The notes beneath the pieces are model-generated. The model was not told where the DNA came from. It worked only from the letters and a program-made list of their open reading frames with translations, and searched no databases. A DNA stretch of 64,000 nt, from contig NZ_JAKDJU010000002.1 of the NCBI RefSeq assembly GCF_030453725.1, positions 1 through 64,000 of the forward strand, in the 5' to 3' direction. The position numbers were made by a program, and so were the translations under genes. Positions within the stretch are counted from its first letter, which is position 1; the number at the start of each line of letters is the position of its first letter. Below are positions 28,814-37,486 of the stretch, one piece after another. Origin of the DNA: Brevibacterium picturae. GTDB lineage: Bacteria; Actinomycetota; Actinomycetes; Actinomycetales; Brevibacteriaceae.

Positions 28814-29605
28814 TCACAGGCCCAATCGCGATTTCAGATCCTGCCCTGTGAGGAAGGTCGCCATCGTCGCCGCAGTGCGCAGGCTCCTGTCGAGTTCGGG
28901 AATGCGCAGTGGGGAATTCGCGGCGATGACGACCACGTTTCCGCGTCTGCGACCCTTGAGGATTCCCGGCTCGGCTGCCGCAGCGACATGGTCGAAGGCG
29001 GAGCCCAGCAGTTCAAGCTCGGCCCTGAGGACGCGGTGATCGCCGGCATCGGGGACGTTGGCGATGTAGACACCCGAGTCTTTGAGGATGCGTGCACAGG
29101 TGGTGAAGAATTCCGACGTCTGCAGACCCGGAGGCACAGAGTCGTGATCGAAGGCGTCACGGACGAGAACGTCGAGGGTGTCGGGACGGAACTTCTCGGC
29201 TTCGACAGCGCCGTCTCCGGGACGCAGGGCCAGCCCGGGGGAGCGGGGCAGATCGAACCAGGTGCGCGAGTAGTCGAGAAGAACCGGGTCGATGTCGATC
29301 GCCGTCTGCTTCGAACCCGGGCGCCCAGCATGGAGGGCCCGGGCGAGTGCGCATCCGGCGGCCCCGATATGGACCGCTCGCAGCGGACCGGGTGCGAACT
29401 GGACGTCGATGATCCGCGACATCCAATCCAGATACTCGAAGTCCAGACGCATCGGCTCGCTCAGAGTGATCGACGAGGACGGCACTCCATTGACATGGAG
29501 GACGTAACTGTCGGCCTCACCGTCGACCTTCTCCAGACGCGCGGTTCCGGTCGAGATCTCGACGACTTGTGAGCCGGGTGCTGTGTAAATCCGTCGTTTC
29601 GCCAC
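28814..29605 (-). CDS. Spermidine synthase-like protein (methyltransferase fold)
   Basis: This 263-residue protein has a spermidine-synthase fold: VHIGAAGCALARAL in place of the GGGxG motif, IDIDPVLLDYSR, and EFFTTCARILKDSGVYIANV. The segment that carries the catalytic aspartate in true SpeE (D-x-x-D-P) reads DAFDHDSVPPG here, and the glycine loop is altered. It is therefore probably not a polyamine synthase; a SAM-binding protein of unknown substrate is likelier. It is the upstream gene of a minus-strand pair with helD. Confidence 0.75.
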   Translation of the reverse strand: MAKRRIYTAPGSQVVEISTGTARLEKVDGEADSYVLHVNGVPSSSITLSEPMRLDFEYLDWMSRIIDVQFAPGPLRAVHIGAAGCALARALHAGRPGSKQTAIDIDPVLLDYSRTWFDLPRSPGLALRPGDGAVEAEKFRPDTLDVLVRDAFDHDSVPPGLQTSEFFTTCARILKDSGVYIANVPDAGDHRVLRAELELLGSAFDHVAAAAEPGILKGRRRGNVVVIAANSPLRIPELDRSLRTAATMATFLTGQDLKSRLGL

Positions 29606-29769
29606 CCCTCACTTGTATGCCAGATGCGCCGCGGTGGCAATTCTGCGCGACTTGGCGTGGGGATATCGGCCCGCACTCGTGTGCATTCGGGCTGTGGACA
29701 CTGTCGTCGTTTCCACATGCGCAATCTTCGCTCTGGTCAATCCGGCGGGGGAGGAGCTGAAGTGATGCC

Positions 29770-30966
29770 ATGCAGACCACAGCGAAGACAGCAGAAGACA
29801 TCATCGGCATCGTGCCCCACACTCTCGGCTACATTCCACGTGAGAGTCTGGTGGCCATCATCGTGGGAACGGACGAGCACGGCGCCCAGACATGCGCCAC
29901 GACGCTGCGCGTCGACTTCGACCTGGACACCGCGGCCCACATCGTGGCCGAGGGCGGTCGATGGTACAGCGACCTCATCGTCGGAGCGTGCGCGGCGACG
30001 GGAGTGTTCCTCGTCCTCTACGACTCGGAATACCAGCGCGGCATCTCGGATGCACCCCTGCCTGCGGTCGGTGAACTCGACGACGAATACCCGCGAGTCC
30101 ACAGAGAACTCATCCGAGCAGCGATCGACGAGATCGCACTGTCGCTGGCAGACCGAGGCATCGACACGCTGAGTGCGTGGTGGGTCAGTGAGGAGCGATT
30201 CGGCCGCATCGACGAGGATGCACAGATCAGCACCGTGATCGAAGCCGCCTCGACCTCAGCCTGTGCAACCGAACTGGTCGCAGCAGGTTCCTCTCCGGCC
30301 GCGTCACCGCAGGAGCTCGTGGTCAGGCCCGTATCGGCAGCCGAATTCACGACCAGCCGCAATGGCCACAGCGATTCCTGGCTGACCATCGCCGAGGCCT
30401 TCGACATCCTTGCCGACTGCTACCCGCGGCTCGTTCGACTGCGGGAGGGGGAGGACGACCTTGACCGGGCCGCCATCTCGGAGCTGATGACACTGCAGAC
30501 GGTCATGGCGATCGACGCCGTCTTGTGCGAGAAGTGGTCCCGAGACGCACTCGAGATGATTCTCAGCTTCGACCATCCGAATTTCGCGCCCACCGACATC
30601 GAAAGGTGCCGCCCCGGTCAGCTCTTCCTGCGCGCACGGAAGTTTGCGAAGTCACCGCGGGCCGCGCAGCACATGGTGGGACTCTCTCCCACTGCGCCTC
30701 GCCCCCGCGATGTTCAGTTGGGCATCGAGTTCCTCAAGACCTACATACCATTGGGGCACCCCGATGTCCGCTCCACCGCATATGCTGTGGTCGCATGGTT
30801 CGAATGGTCGTTGGGAGGATCGACGATGGCAGAGCATTATGCGCAGGCGGGGCTTGATCTCGACGCTGACAATTCGATGGCGACTCTGATCCTGGACGCG
30901 GTGGAACAGGGGTATCTTCCCCGGTGGCTGATGTCGGCGCGTCGCGGTCCCGGGGGAGGTCTATGA
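29770..30966 (+). CDS. DUF4192 domain-containing protein
   Basis: This 398-residue protein starts MQTTAKTAEDIIGIVPHTLGY and contains the DUF4192 opening pattern, with IPRESLVAIIVG and a later ARKFAKSPRAAQHMVGLSP. Family function is unknown; members are widespread in Actinobacteria and often lie near sigA, as here. No signal peptide or membrane helix is predicted, so it should be cytoplasmic. The ATG follows GGGGGAGGAGC. It diverges from the spermidine-synthase-like gene; the 164 bp between them show no clear motif. Confidence 0.75.
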   Translation: MQTTAKTAEDIIGIVPHTLGYIPRESLVAIIVGTDEHGAQTCATTLRVDFDLDTAAHIVAEGGRWYSDLIVGACAATGVFLVLYDSEYQRGISDAPLPAVGELDDEYPRVHRELIRAAIDEIALSLADRGIDTLSAWWVSEERFGRIDEDAQISTVIEAASTSACATELVAAGSSPAASPQELVVRPVSAAEFTTSRNGHSDSWLTIAEAFDILADCYPRLVRLREGEDDLDRAAISELMTLQTVMAIDAVLCEKWSRDALEMILSFDHPNFAPTDIERCRPGQLFLRARKFAKSPRAAQHMVGLSPTAPRPRDVQLGIEFLKTYIPLGHPDVRSTAYAVVAWFEWSLGGSTMAEHYAQAGLDLDADNSMATLILDAVEQGYLPRWLMSARRGPGGGL

Positions 30967-31191
30967 TGGTGTGGCGCCTCTCAACGAAGTGATCGGCGCA
31001 GTCCCGCGTCGCCGTCCGAGGCCCAATTCGCCAAGCCGGGAATATCGTGCGAAAATTGGGTGTTGACCCTGTCATAGCATCATGGGCGAACTATGTGTTC
31101 CCCTCGGGCCCGAACCTTGGACCTCTTGACATGGGTCTTAGTAATGTCCTGGTGCATTCGAGAAGTTTCAACGCTCGCGAAAGGTGAACAC

Positions 31192-32598
31192 GTGCCGAGA
31201 GTCGATAAGGAATCCACGACGGTGACGGAGAAGTCGGAGGGAACGGCCGCCAAGACCTCCACCGCAGGATCCAAGACCACTGCGGCGACGAAGGGAGCCA
31301 AGAAGACGACGAAGACATCGGCTTCAGCGACCGCTGCGGAGACCGGGGCCAAGAAGACTGCTGCGGCCAATAAGACGACGGCCGAAAAGGCCGCTCCGAC
31401 GAAGTCGACGGCCGCCAAGGTGGCCAAGACCACCGGGGCGAAGAAGACGACGGCGAATTCGACCGAGGCCACAGGGACGAAGAAGAAGTCCGACGACGTG
31501 CTCGAGACGAGCGAACCGGTCGAGCCCGCAACAGACGCCCTCGGCACTGAGCAGAGTCCGGCCGAGGCGACCGAGACGAAGAACTCCGAGGAGAAGGAGA
31601 AGAACGCGGCCGTCACGGAGGCAGGCGGCTTCATCGTCTCCGATGCCGACGAGGAAGATGCTCCTGCACAGCAGGTCATCTCCGCGGGAGCCACCGCTGA
31701 CCCCGTCAAGGACTACCTCAAGCAGATCGGCAAGGTCGCACTGCTGAATGCGGCCGAAGAGGTCGATCTGGCCAAACGCATCGAGGCCGGAATGTACGCC
31801 GAGCATCTGCTCGACGCCGGTGACATCCCCGAACCGCGTGAGTCCATGGACTACAAGTGGATCGTCCACGACGGTCGAATCGCGAAGAACCACCTCCTCG
31901 AGGCGAACCTGCGCCTCGTCGTCTCGCTGGCCAAGCGCTATACCGGTCGCGGCATGCTCTTCCTCGACCTCATCCAGGAAGGCAACCTGGGTCTCATCCG
32001 TGCAGTCGAGAAGTTCGACTACACGAAGGGCTTCAAATTCTCGACCTATGCCACCTGGTGGATCCGCCAGGCCATCACCCGTGCCATGGCCGATCAGGCT
32101 CGCACCATCCGGATTCCGGTGCACATGGTCGAGGTCATCAACAAGCTTGCTCGAGTCCAGCGCCAGATGCTGCAGGACCTCGGACGCGAGCCCGCTCCGG
32201 AAGAGCTCGCCAAGGAACTCGACATGACTCCGGAGCGTGTCGTCGAAGTCCAGAAGTACGGGCGCGAACCCATCTCGCTGCACACGCCGCTCGGCGAAGA
32301 CGGCGACTCGGAATTCGGTGACCTCATCGAAGATTCCGAAGCAGTCGTGCCATCGGACTCCGTCAGCTTCACTCTGCTGCAGGAACAGCTGCACTCGGTC
32401 CTCGACACTCTGTCGGAACGCGAAGCCGGTGTCGTGTCGATGCGCTTCGGACTCAACGACGGCCAGCCGAAGACCCTGGATGAGATCGGCAAGGTCTATG
32501 GAGTCACACGTGAGCGCATCCGTCAGATAGAGTCGAAGACCATGGCGAAGCTGCGCCACCCTTCGCGTTCACAGGTTCTGCGGGACTATCTGGACTGA
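31192..32598 (+). CDS. sigA: Primary sigma factor SigA (RpoD/HrdB)
   Basis: This is the housekeeping sigma factor. From GTG 31192 it has 468 residues. Residues 1 to about 130 are Lys/Thr/Ala-rich with repeated KKT and KTT motifs, as in the tails of mycobacterial SigA, and end in an acidic patch. Region 1.2 begins [16 protein letters not shown], region 2 includes [20 protein letters not shown] and ATWWIRQAI, and region 4.2 ends with [20 protein letters not shown]. The GTG is seven bases after GAAAGG; an in-frame ATG at 31093 looks less likely. The 225 bp upstream contain TTGACA at 31126-31131 without a convincing -10. Confidence 0.94.
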   Translation: MPRVDKESTTVTEKSEGTAAKTSTAGSKTTAATKGAKKTTKTSASATAAETGAKKTAAANKTTAEKAAPTKSTAAKVAKTTGAKKTTANSTEATGTKKKSDDVLETSEPVEPATDALGTEQSPAEATETKNSEEKEKNAAVTEAGGFIVSDADEEDAPAQQVISAGATADPVKDYLKQIGKVALLNAAEEVDLAKRIEAGMYAEHLLDAGDIPEPRESMDYKWIVHDGRIAKNHLLEANLRLVVSLAKRYTGRGMLFLDLIQEGNLGLIRAVEKFDYTKGFKFSTYATWWIRQAITRAMADQARTIRIPVHMVEVINKLARVQRQMLQDLGREPAPEELAKELDMTPERVVEVQKYGREPISLHTPLGEDGDSEFGDLIEDSEAVVPSDSVSFTLLQEQLHSVLDTLSEREAGVVSMRFGLNDGQPKTLDEIGKVYGVTRERIRQIESKTMAKLRHPSRSQVLRDYLD

Positions 32599-32602
32599 GG
32601 AA

Positions 32603-32720
32603 TCTGCCGGTTGAGGCTGATCCCTGCTGCGGCATGAGCCCGGTGACCATGATCGCCTGCAGCCGCGAACTCTCGCGACTGCAGGCGACCATGGTCATTG
32701 CGGCATCTCTGCCGGTTGAG
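32603..32720. repeat. Direct repeats flanking a long palindrome
   Basis: TCTGCCGGTTGAG occurs at 32603-32615 and again at 32708-32720; inside these lie GCGGCAT copies at 32630-32636 and 32700-32706. Between them is the palindrome at 32644-32697. The nesting A-B-palindrome-B-A, all direct repeats, is unexplained. It may be an intergenic repeat family; copies elsewhere in the genome would decide. Confidence 0.5.
32644..32697 (-). terminator. 25-bp hairpin between sigA and the amidase
   Basis: 32644-32668 pairs with 32673-32697 around a four-base loop. Two positions mismatch as A-C on the plus strand but become G-U wobbles on the minus strand, so the structure fits best in the transcript of the minus-strand amidase gene. 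It probably ends that transcript and may also help end sigA. No U-tract follows. Confidence 0.7.
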
Positions 32721-32784
32721 CCGATTCGCAGCCGCTCGGCCCCGGGACAGCAGGCTCTGGGACAGCCCGCCTTGGGCAGTCGGC

Positions 32785-33609
32785 TCAGTACCAGTCGACG
32801 ATGCCCTGCATCAAGGCGTCGGCATACTTCTGCTGACCGGCTTCCGATTCCATGGTCTTGGCCTCACCGGGATTGCGCATCTCACCGCATTCGACGATGA
32901 CGGCAGGCACCGAAGCATTGTTGAGTCCGGCCAGATCGGGACGGCGACTGATCGCATTCTTCCCATAAGCTGTATTGGACGTGAAGGAATCAGCCATGGA
33001 CCGGCTCATCTCATCGGCGAGACGGTTCGAGTCGTCTTCGACCGCGTCCGAACTGCCCGGCTCAGCCACGATGACATGAAATCCCTCGGCCTGAGCCGAT
33101 TCGCTGCCGTTGGCGTGAATGCTGACCATGAGATCGGCGTCGTCGGCAAAGGTGCCGCGTTCATCGACACAGGGGCCCACCCCTGTGTTGTCATCGCGAC
33201 TCATGACCACCTCGGCGCCGGCGTCGTCGAGCTCCTGCTCCAACTTTTGGGCGACGCCCCAGTTGAAATCCGTCTCGGGATAGTCGGAGTTCGTTGACGT
33301 TCCCGTGGTGTTGCACGCTTTGGTGCCACCGCGCCCATCCGGCACCTGGCGGTTGATCTCCTTCGGGTGCGAGGCGTTGCCTCCATTGTGGCCGGGGTCG
33401 ATGGCCACGGTCCGACCGCTGAGGTCGATGCCGGGCTCCGTCGTCGCGGTGTCCGGCGTGTCAGGGCTGGTCGGACTCGACATCGCCTCGGGCGCCATAG
33501 GTGTGGACGTGTCGGGTGTCGACGGGGAGCTCGCACCGCACCCGGCGAGACCCGGAAGAGCGAGAGTCGCGCAGAGAAGAGGGGCCAGGACGCTGTGACG
33601 AGGAGACAT
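32785..33609 (-). CDS. N-acetylmuramoyl-L-alanine amidase, lipoprotein
   Basis: This 274-residue secreted enzyme cleaves the glycan-peptide bond of peptidoglycan. The signal peptide MSPRHSVLAPLLCATLALPG ends in a lipobox LAGC, with Cys24 as the lipidated residue, followed by a Ser/Thr/Pro linker. The Amidase_3 domain has AIDPGHNGG, an ETDFNWG segment, SIHANGSES and the catalytic-glutamate segment VIVECGEM. ATG 33609 is preferred over 33678 because it gives a clean signal peptide. It is probably processed by LspA (19172). Confidence 0.88.
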   Translation of the reverse strand: MSPRHSVLAPLLCATLALPGLAGCGASSPSTPDTSTPMAPEAMSSPTSPDTPDTATTEPGIDLSGRTVAIDPGHNGGNASHPKEINRQVPDGRGGTKACNTTGTSTNSDYPETDFNWGVAQKLEQELDDAGAEVVMSRDDNTGVGPCVDERGTFADDADLMVSIHANGSESAQAEGFHVIVAEPGSSDAVEDDSNRLADEMSRSMADSFTSNTAYGKNAISRRPDLAGLNNASVPAVIVECGEMRNPGEAKTMESEAGQQKYADALMQGIVDWY

Positions 33610-33709
33610 ACTGCCATTGTTCCAGCAATAATGCCGTGAACCGGGACGTTTCGGCCGAATCGAAACGAGACACGGCACCCAATGGCAGAGACAGAGCCGG
33701 CCGAGGGAT

Positions 33710-33715
33710 TAGAAT
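33710..33715 (+). promoter_or_regulatory. parE -10 element TAGAAT
   Basis: TAGAAT at 33710-33715 predicts a start near 33722 and a leader of about 16 nt containing GAGAGGAAAC before the GTG at 33738. The -35 is not recognisable. The same hexamer occurs before mraZ, lspA, hisD, acnA and cydA. Confidence 0.45.
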
Positions 33716-33737
33716 TTAATCGAACGAGAGGAAACGT

Positions 33738-35849
33738 GTGGAAGAGGAAAGTTACGGCGCCAGGCATCTGTCCGTGCTGTCGGGGCTCGAAGCGGTTCGC
33801 AAACGTCCGGGCATGTACATCGGGACCACTGATTCCCGAGGGCTGATGCACTGTCTCTGGGAGATCATCGACAATGCCGTCGACGAGGCTCTGGGCGGCT
33901 TCGGCACGTCCATCCTCATCGAACTCGAACCCGACGGCTCGGTGGCCGTCTCCGACAGTGGCCGAGGCATCCCCGTGGACATTGAGCCGAAGACGGGGCT
34001 GACCGGCGTCGAGGTGGTCCTGACCAAGCTTCATGCCGGCGGCAAGTTCGGCGGCAGCTCCTATGCCGCGTCCGGCGGTCTGCACGGAGTCGGCGCCTCG
34101 GTCGTCAACGCGCTCTCCGCTCGGCTCGATGTCGAAGTCACACGTGGGTCGAAAGTCCACAAGATGTCCTTCCGCCGAGGCGTGCCGGGGCGCTTCGACG
34201 ATTCCTCCGGCAAGCCCGGCCCCGACAACCCGTTCGAGGAATTCCACGAGCCGACGGGACTCGACATCGTCCGCAAGGCGAAGAGGGGAGTCACTGGCAC
34301 CCGTGTCCAGTACTGGGCCGACCCTCAGATCTTCCTGTCCAAGGCCCAGTTCGACTATCAGCATCTCGTCGAGCGCGCACGGCAGACCGCGTTCCTGGTT
34401 CCCGGACTTGAGCTGCGGATCGAAGACCGCCGCGGAGTGGCCCGTGACGAGACCGGAGAGGTCATCGCCGAGCGCGTCGAGGTCTTCCGCTTCGACGGCG
34501 GCATCACCGAGTTCGTCGACCATCTGTCGATCGATCCGCCGATGACGGATACGTGGCGTCTGCAGAACTCAGGGAAGTTCAGTGAGACCGTCCCGGTACT
34601 CGACTCCTCGGGTCATCTGGTCTCGAAAGAGGTCGAGCGCGAGGTCGGCGTTGACATCGCCCTGCGCTGGGGGACCGGCTACGACACGAAGGTCAAGTCC
34701 TTCGTCAACGTCGTGTCCACACCGCACGGCGGAACCCACCTGGCCGGCTTCGAACAGGCCAGCCTGAAAGCGATGCGCAAGGCCGTCGAAGCCAATGCCC
34801 GCAAACTCAAGTTGGGCAAGGACAAGCTCGAGAAGGACGACGTGCTGGCCGGTCTGACCGCTGTGGTGACGGTGCAGTTGTCCGAGCCCCAGTTCGAAGG
34901 ACAGACCAAAGAGGTCCTGGGTACGGCCGCAGTCAAGCAGATTGTGGCGAAAACGGTCGAGAAGCAGCTGGGTGACATCCTGTCCTCGACCAAACGCGCA
35001 GAGAAGCAGCAAGCAGCCGTTCTCATGGAGAAGGTCGTTGCAGAACTCAAGTCACGTATCTCGGCGCGCACCCACAAAGAGAACCAGCGTCGCAAAACGG
35101 CTCTTGAGGCATCGTCCCTGCCGGCGAAGCTCTACGACTGCCGTGACAACGGGGTGGAGGACACAGAGCTGTTCATCGTCGAGGGCGATTCCGCAATGGG
35201 TACGGCGAAATCTGCGCGCAACTCCGACCATCAGGCGCTGTTTCCGATCCGCGGCAAGATCCTCAACGTGCAGAAGGCATCGTTGTCCGACATGTTGGCC
35301 AATGTCGAATGTGCTGCACTGATCCAAGTCATCGGGGCCGGCTCCGGCCGCAGCTTCGACATGGACGCGGCTCGTTACGGGCGTGCCATCATCATGACCG
35401 ATGCAGACGTTGACGGTGCCCACATCCGCACCTTGCTGCTGACTCTCTTCTTCCGCTACATGAAGCCGTTGGTCGAGCAGGGCCGGGTGTTCGCGGCCGT
35501 GCCGCCCCTGCACCGTGTGGAAGTCGTCACGAAGCGGGGAACGCCGAACGACGTCGTCTACACCTACTCCGAGGCTGAGCTGCACACGCTGCTGAAGAAG
35601 CTGGAGAAGTCGAAGAAGACGTACAAGGAGCCCATTCAGCGGTACAAGGGGCTCGGCGAGATGGACGCCGACCAATTGGCGGAGACGACGATGGATCCCA
35701 GCATGCGCACCCTGCGCCGGGTCACGATGGCCGACGCCGAGGCGGCAGAGAACACCTTCGAGCTCCTGATGGGGTCTTCTGTCGGTCCGCGAAAGGAATT
35801 CATCGTCTCAGGCGCCGCTGTTCTCGACGCCGAGCGCATCGACAGCTGA
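33738..35849 (+). CDS. parE: DNA topoisomerase IV subunit B (ParE)
   Basis: This 703-residue type IIA topoisomerase subunit supplies ATP hydrolysis for decatenation. The GHKL ATPase domain shows WEIIDNAVDEALGGFG, DSGRGIPVD and GLHGVGASVVNALS; the TOPRIM domain shows EGDSAMGTAKSAR, DMLANVECAALIQVIGAGSGR and MTDADVDGAHIRTLL; and QRYKGLGEMDADQL lies near the end. The sequence EGDSAMGTA rather than EGDSAGGSA favours ParE over GyrB. ParC is not in the window. The start is GTG 33738. Confidence 0.88.
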   Translation: MEEESYGARHLSVLSGLEAVRKRPGMYIGTTDSRGLMHCLWEIIDNAVDEALGGFGTSILIELEPDGSVAVSDSGRGIPVDIEPKTGLTGVEVVLTKLHAGGKFGGSSYAASGGLHGVGASVVNALSARLDVEVTRGSKVHKMSFRRGVPGRFDDSSGKPGPDNPFEEFHEPTGLDIVRKAKRGVTGTRVQYWADPQIFLSKAQFDYQHLVERARQTAFLVPGLELRIEDRRGVARDETGEVIAERVEVFRFDGGITEFVDHLSIDPPMTDTWRLQNSGKFSETVPVLDSSGHLVSKEVEREVGVDIALRWGTGYDTKVKSFVNVVSTPHGGTHLAGFEQASLKAMRKAVEANARKLKLGKDKLEKDDVLAGLTAVVTVQLSEPQFEGQTKEVLGTAAVKQIVAKTVEKQLGDILSSTKRAEKQQAAVLMEKVVAELKSRISARTHKENQRRKTALEASSLPAKLYDCRDNGVEDTELFIVEGDSAMGTAKSARNSDHQALFPIRGKILNVQKASLSDMLANVECAALIQVIGAGSGRSFDMDAARYGRAIIMTDADVDGAHIRTLLLTLFFRYMKPLVEQGRVFAAVPPLHRVEVVTKRGTPNDVVYTYSEAELHTLLKKLEKSKKTYKEPIQRYKGLGEMDADQLAETTMDPSMRTLRRVTMADAEAAENTFELLMGSSVGPRKEFIVSGAAVLDAERIDS

Positions 35850-35869
35850 GTCGGGTTCCGCAGACGGTG

Positions 35870-35913
35870 TGTTCCCGTGGGGCAGAACCAAGTATGTTCC
35901 GGTGGGTCAGAAC
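35870..35913. repeat. Imperfect 19-bp direct repeat between parE and the M56 gene
   Basis: TGTTCCCGTGGGGCAGAAC (35870-35888) and TGTTCCGGTGGGTCAGAAC (35895-35913) match at 17 of 19 positions. Each has GTTC/GAAC ends, so each could also fold on itself. The second copy includes the M56 stop codon. Possibly a terminator region or a regulatory repeat. Confidence 0.45.
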
Positions 35914-36800
35914 GCGGACGCCACGGGGGCGAACAGAAGCAGGCTGGGCACGAGCAGCAGACCCAGCGCAATGAGGGTCGAGGTCACGCGCACCGGCACC
36001 CGTGCAGGACTCAGGGGCCGTGAGAGACGGTCGATCCGCTGGGTAGAGAGATCGCTGCGATGCTCAGGGCTGATGTCTGCGGCTGCGCGCACCGCCTGCG
36101 CCAGAATCGCCGGGTCGACCTGCTCTCGCGTCTGATCGTCGGCCATGAGTTCAATCTGGCCATTGACGGAGTTGAGGCCGATCGCCGTTGCTGAGAAGAA
36201 CGGCAGGGCGCGGTGCCACGCAGCGAATGGGATCACGAGCACGTCGTGGCGGAAATCGAGATGGGCTCTCTCATGGGCGATGACGGCAGTGCGTTCGTCC
36301 TCACTGAGAACTTCGAGCAGACCCGTTGAGAGGACCGCAGTGCCTTTGCGCGGCCCCTGCGGCAGACAATAGGCCACGGCCTCGTCGGTTGTGATGATCC
36401 GTGTATCCGTGTAGGTCGCGGATGGTTCGCTGAGCAGATGCAGGATCTCGTCATGGCGAATGCGGGTTCTGCGAGCGGAATAGAAGGTCAGGGCGAGACA
36501 CCCGAGCAGCCGTCCGATGAGTGCGACTGCGATGATGAGAAAGATCCAGGCGAAGACGGTCAGCTGAGCGTGCGACTGGCCTCTGGCGAGCCGCCAGAGG
36601 CCCTCAGGCAGGCTGTTCGCGGCCGGAGCCACAGCGAATGCCAGCGCTGTGCCGATGAGGGAGAGACCGCCGGAGAGGCCGACGGCCTGCCACAGAATGA
36701 CGTTCGAGATGGGGTCTCCCCGAAACCGGGAGAGCACGGCAGGAACCGGCCAGGCTAAGAGGAATGCAAGTACAGCGAGGACGGATCCCACGATGCTCAT
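35907..36800 (-). CDS. M56 family metalloprotease, BlaR1-like without sensor domain
   Basis: This 297-residue membrane protease has N-terminal helices, the zinc motif HERAH in AVIAHERAHLDFRHD, and a downstream acidic segment IELMADDQ likely giving the third ligand. It resembles the protease domain of BlaR1/MecR1 but lacks the extracellular penicillin-binding domain, like the Mycobacterium Rv1845c type. It is 18 bases downstream of a BlaI-family gene, so it probably cleaves or inactivates that repressor in response to an unknown signal. Operator sites near cydA and hemH point to respiration or heme rather than beta-lactams. Confidence 0.85.
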   Translation of the reverse strand: MSIVGSVLAVLAFLLAWPVPAVLSRFRGDPISNVILWQAVGLSGGLSLIGTALAFAVAPAANSLPEGLWRLARGQSHAQLTVFAWIFLIIAVALIGRLLGCLALTFYSARRTRIRHDEILHLLSEPSATYTDTRIITTDEAVAYCLPQGPRKGTAVLSTGLLEVLSEDERTAVIAHERAHLDFRHDVLVIPFAAWHRALPFFSATAIGLNSVNGQIELMADDQTREQVDPAILAQAVRAAADISPEHRSDLSTQRIDRLSRPLSPARVPVRVTSTLIALGLLLVPSLLLFAPVASAF

Positions 36801-36818
36801 GCTCGGGAATTACCTGCT

Positions 36819-37181
36819 TCAGGAGTTGGTCGAGTGATTGCGTCCCAGAATATTACGCAGGGCCTTCGTATCGGCTTCCGACACGGTACCGAGGAATCGG
36901 GCAAGAACGGCCTGGCGATCCGGAGCTTGTGACAGGACTTCCGTCATCAGCTCTGCGACGTGGTCTTCGCGGGTTGAGACCGCGAGGTAGCGGTGCGGGC
37001 GGATGCTGCGATCGCGAGAGACGAAGCCCTTCTTCTCCAGCCGGGTGAGGACCGTGTGGATGGTGGTCAGCGCGAGGTCGCGTGACGCCAGTACGTCGCG
37101 GAGCTCGGCTGCACTCAACCCGTCATCATGTACCCAGATGGCGTCCATGACGCTGCGTTCGAGTTCGCCCAGAGTTCCCAC
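36819..37181 (-). CDS. blaI: BlaI/MecI/CopY family transcriptional repressor
   Basis: This 120-residue winged-helix repressor starts MGTLGELERSVMDAIW and includes ALTTIHTVLTRLEKKGFVSRDRSIRPHR, the recognition-helix region, split here only by its own length. GTG 37181 is chosen, preceded by AAGG; a GAGGAAAG further upstream would suit an unusual in-frame ATT at 37205. It forms an operon with the M56 protease. The 17-bp site at 37231-37247 in its own promoter suggests autorepression, and tandem sites before cydA suggest that it also controls cytochrome bd. Confidence 0.88.
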   Translation of the reverse strand: MGTLGELERSVMDAIWVHDDGLSAAELRDVLASRDLALTTIHTVLTRLEKKGFVSRDRSIRPHRYLAVSTREDHVAELMTEVLSQAPDRQAVLARFLGTVSEADTKALRNILGRNHSTNS

Positions 37182-37229
37182 GGTGTCCTTGTCCTTCGAC
37201 GAAATAGTGCTTCTTTCCTCATCAGTCTA

Positions 37230-37247
37230 ACTCTACAAGCTGTCGAA
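37230..37247 (-). promoter_or_regulatory. blaI promoter -10 and candidate BlaI operator
   Basis: Plus-strand CTCTAC-AAGCT-GTCGAA (37231-37247) is a 17-bp inverted-repeat site. Read on the minus strand, its GTAGAG half forms the -10 hexamer TAGAGT (37230-37235). The predicted start near 37223 leaves about 40 nt before the GTG. Confidence 0.6.
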
Positions 37248-37337
37248 TTCCATGTGAGCTCGACCGGAGTCGGCTCGGCCGCTACCACCTGCCCCCTGTG
37301 CGCACGATTCGGCCCCGCGTGGGTCCACTTCGGCTAG

Positions 37338-37392
37338 GCACCTCGTCCGCCCGTGTCTGCGGAGGCGGGTGAGCGCAGACGGGCAGAGGTGC
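37338..37392. repeat. Long imperfect inverted repeat in the blaI-cydA gap
   Basis: GCACCTC (37338-37344) pairs with GAGGTGC (37386-37392), and CCCGTGTCTGCG (37350-37361) with CGCAGACGGG (37374-37383). The gap 37182-37486 contains no gene. This stem may insulate the divergent promoters or bind a regulator. No Rex-type site (TTGTGAA-N4-TTCACAA) is present. Confidence 0.45.
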
Positions 37393-37440
37393 GCGGTCTG
37401 GGACGGCGGGTCTCGGATGGCGAAACTATGCGGCATATGC

Positions 37441-37474
37441 TTCTACGCGCTGTAGAATTCTACGTGTCGTAGAA
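37441..37474 (+). promoter_or_regulatory. Two abutting BlaI-type operators at the cydA promoter
   Basis: TTCTACGCGCTGTAGAA (37441-37457) is followed without gap by TTCTACGTGTCGTAGAA (37458-37474); each is a perfect 6-5-6 inverted repeat. TAGAAT at 37453-37458 spans the junction and is a likely -10 for cydA. Repressor binding here would block transcription directly. Related sites occur at blaI and hemH. Confidence 0.75.
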
Positions 37475-37486
37475 ATAAGGTCTTCC

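Noticed and set aside
28814..29605. Annotation as speE (spermidine synthase)
   Set aside because: Catalytic D-x-x-D-P segment and glycine loop are not conserved.
31063..31140. sigA promoter from TTGACC (31063) or TTGACA (31126)
   Set aside because: Neither has a TANNNT hexamer at a 16-19-bp spacing, so I did not annotate a promoter.
37182..37486. Rex (redox) operator controlling cydA
   Set aside because: No TTGTGAA/TTCACAA-type half-sites found in the intergenic region.
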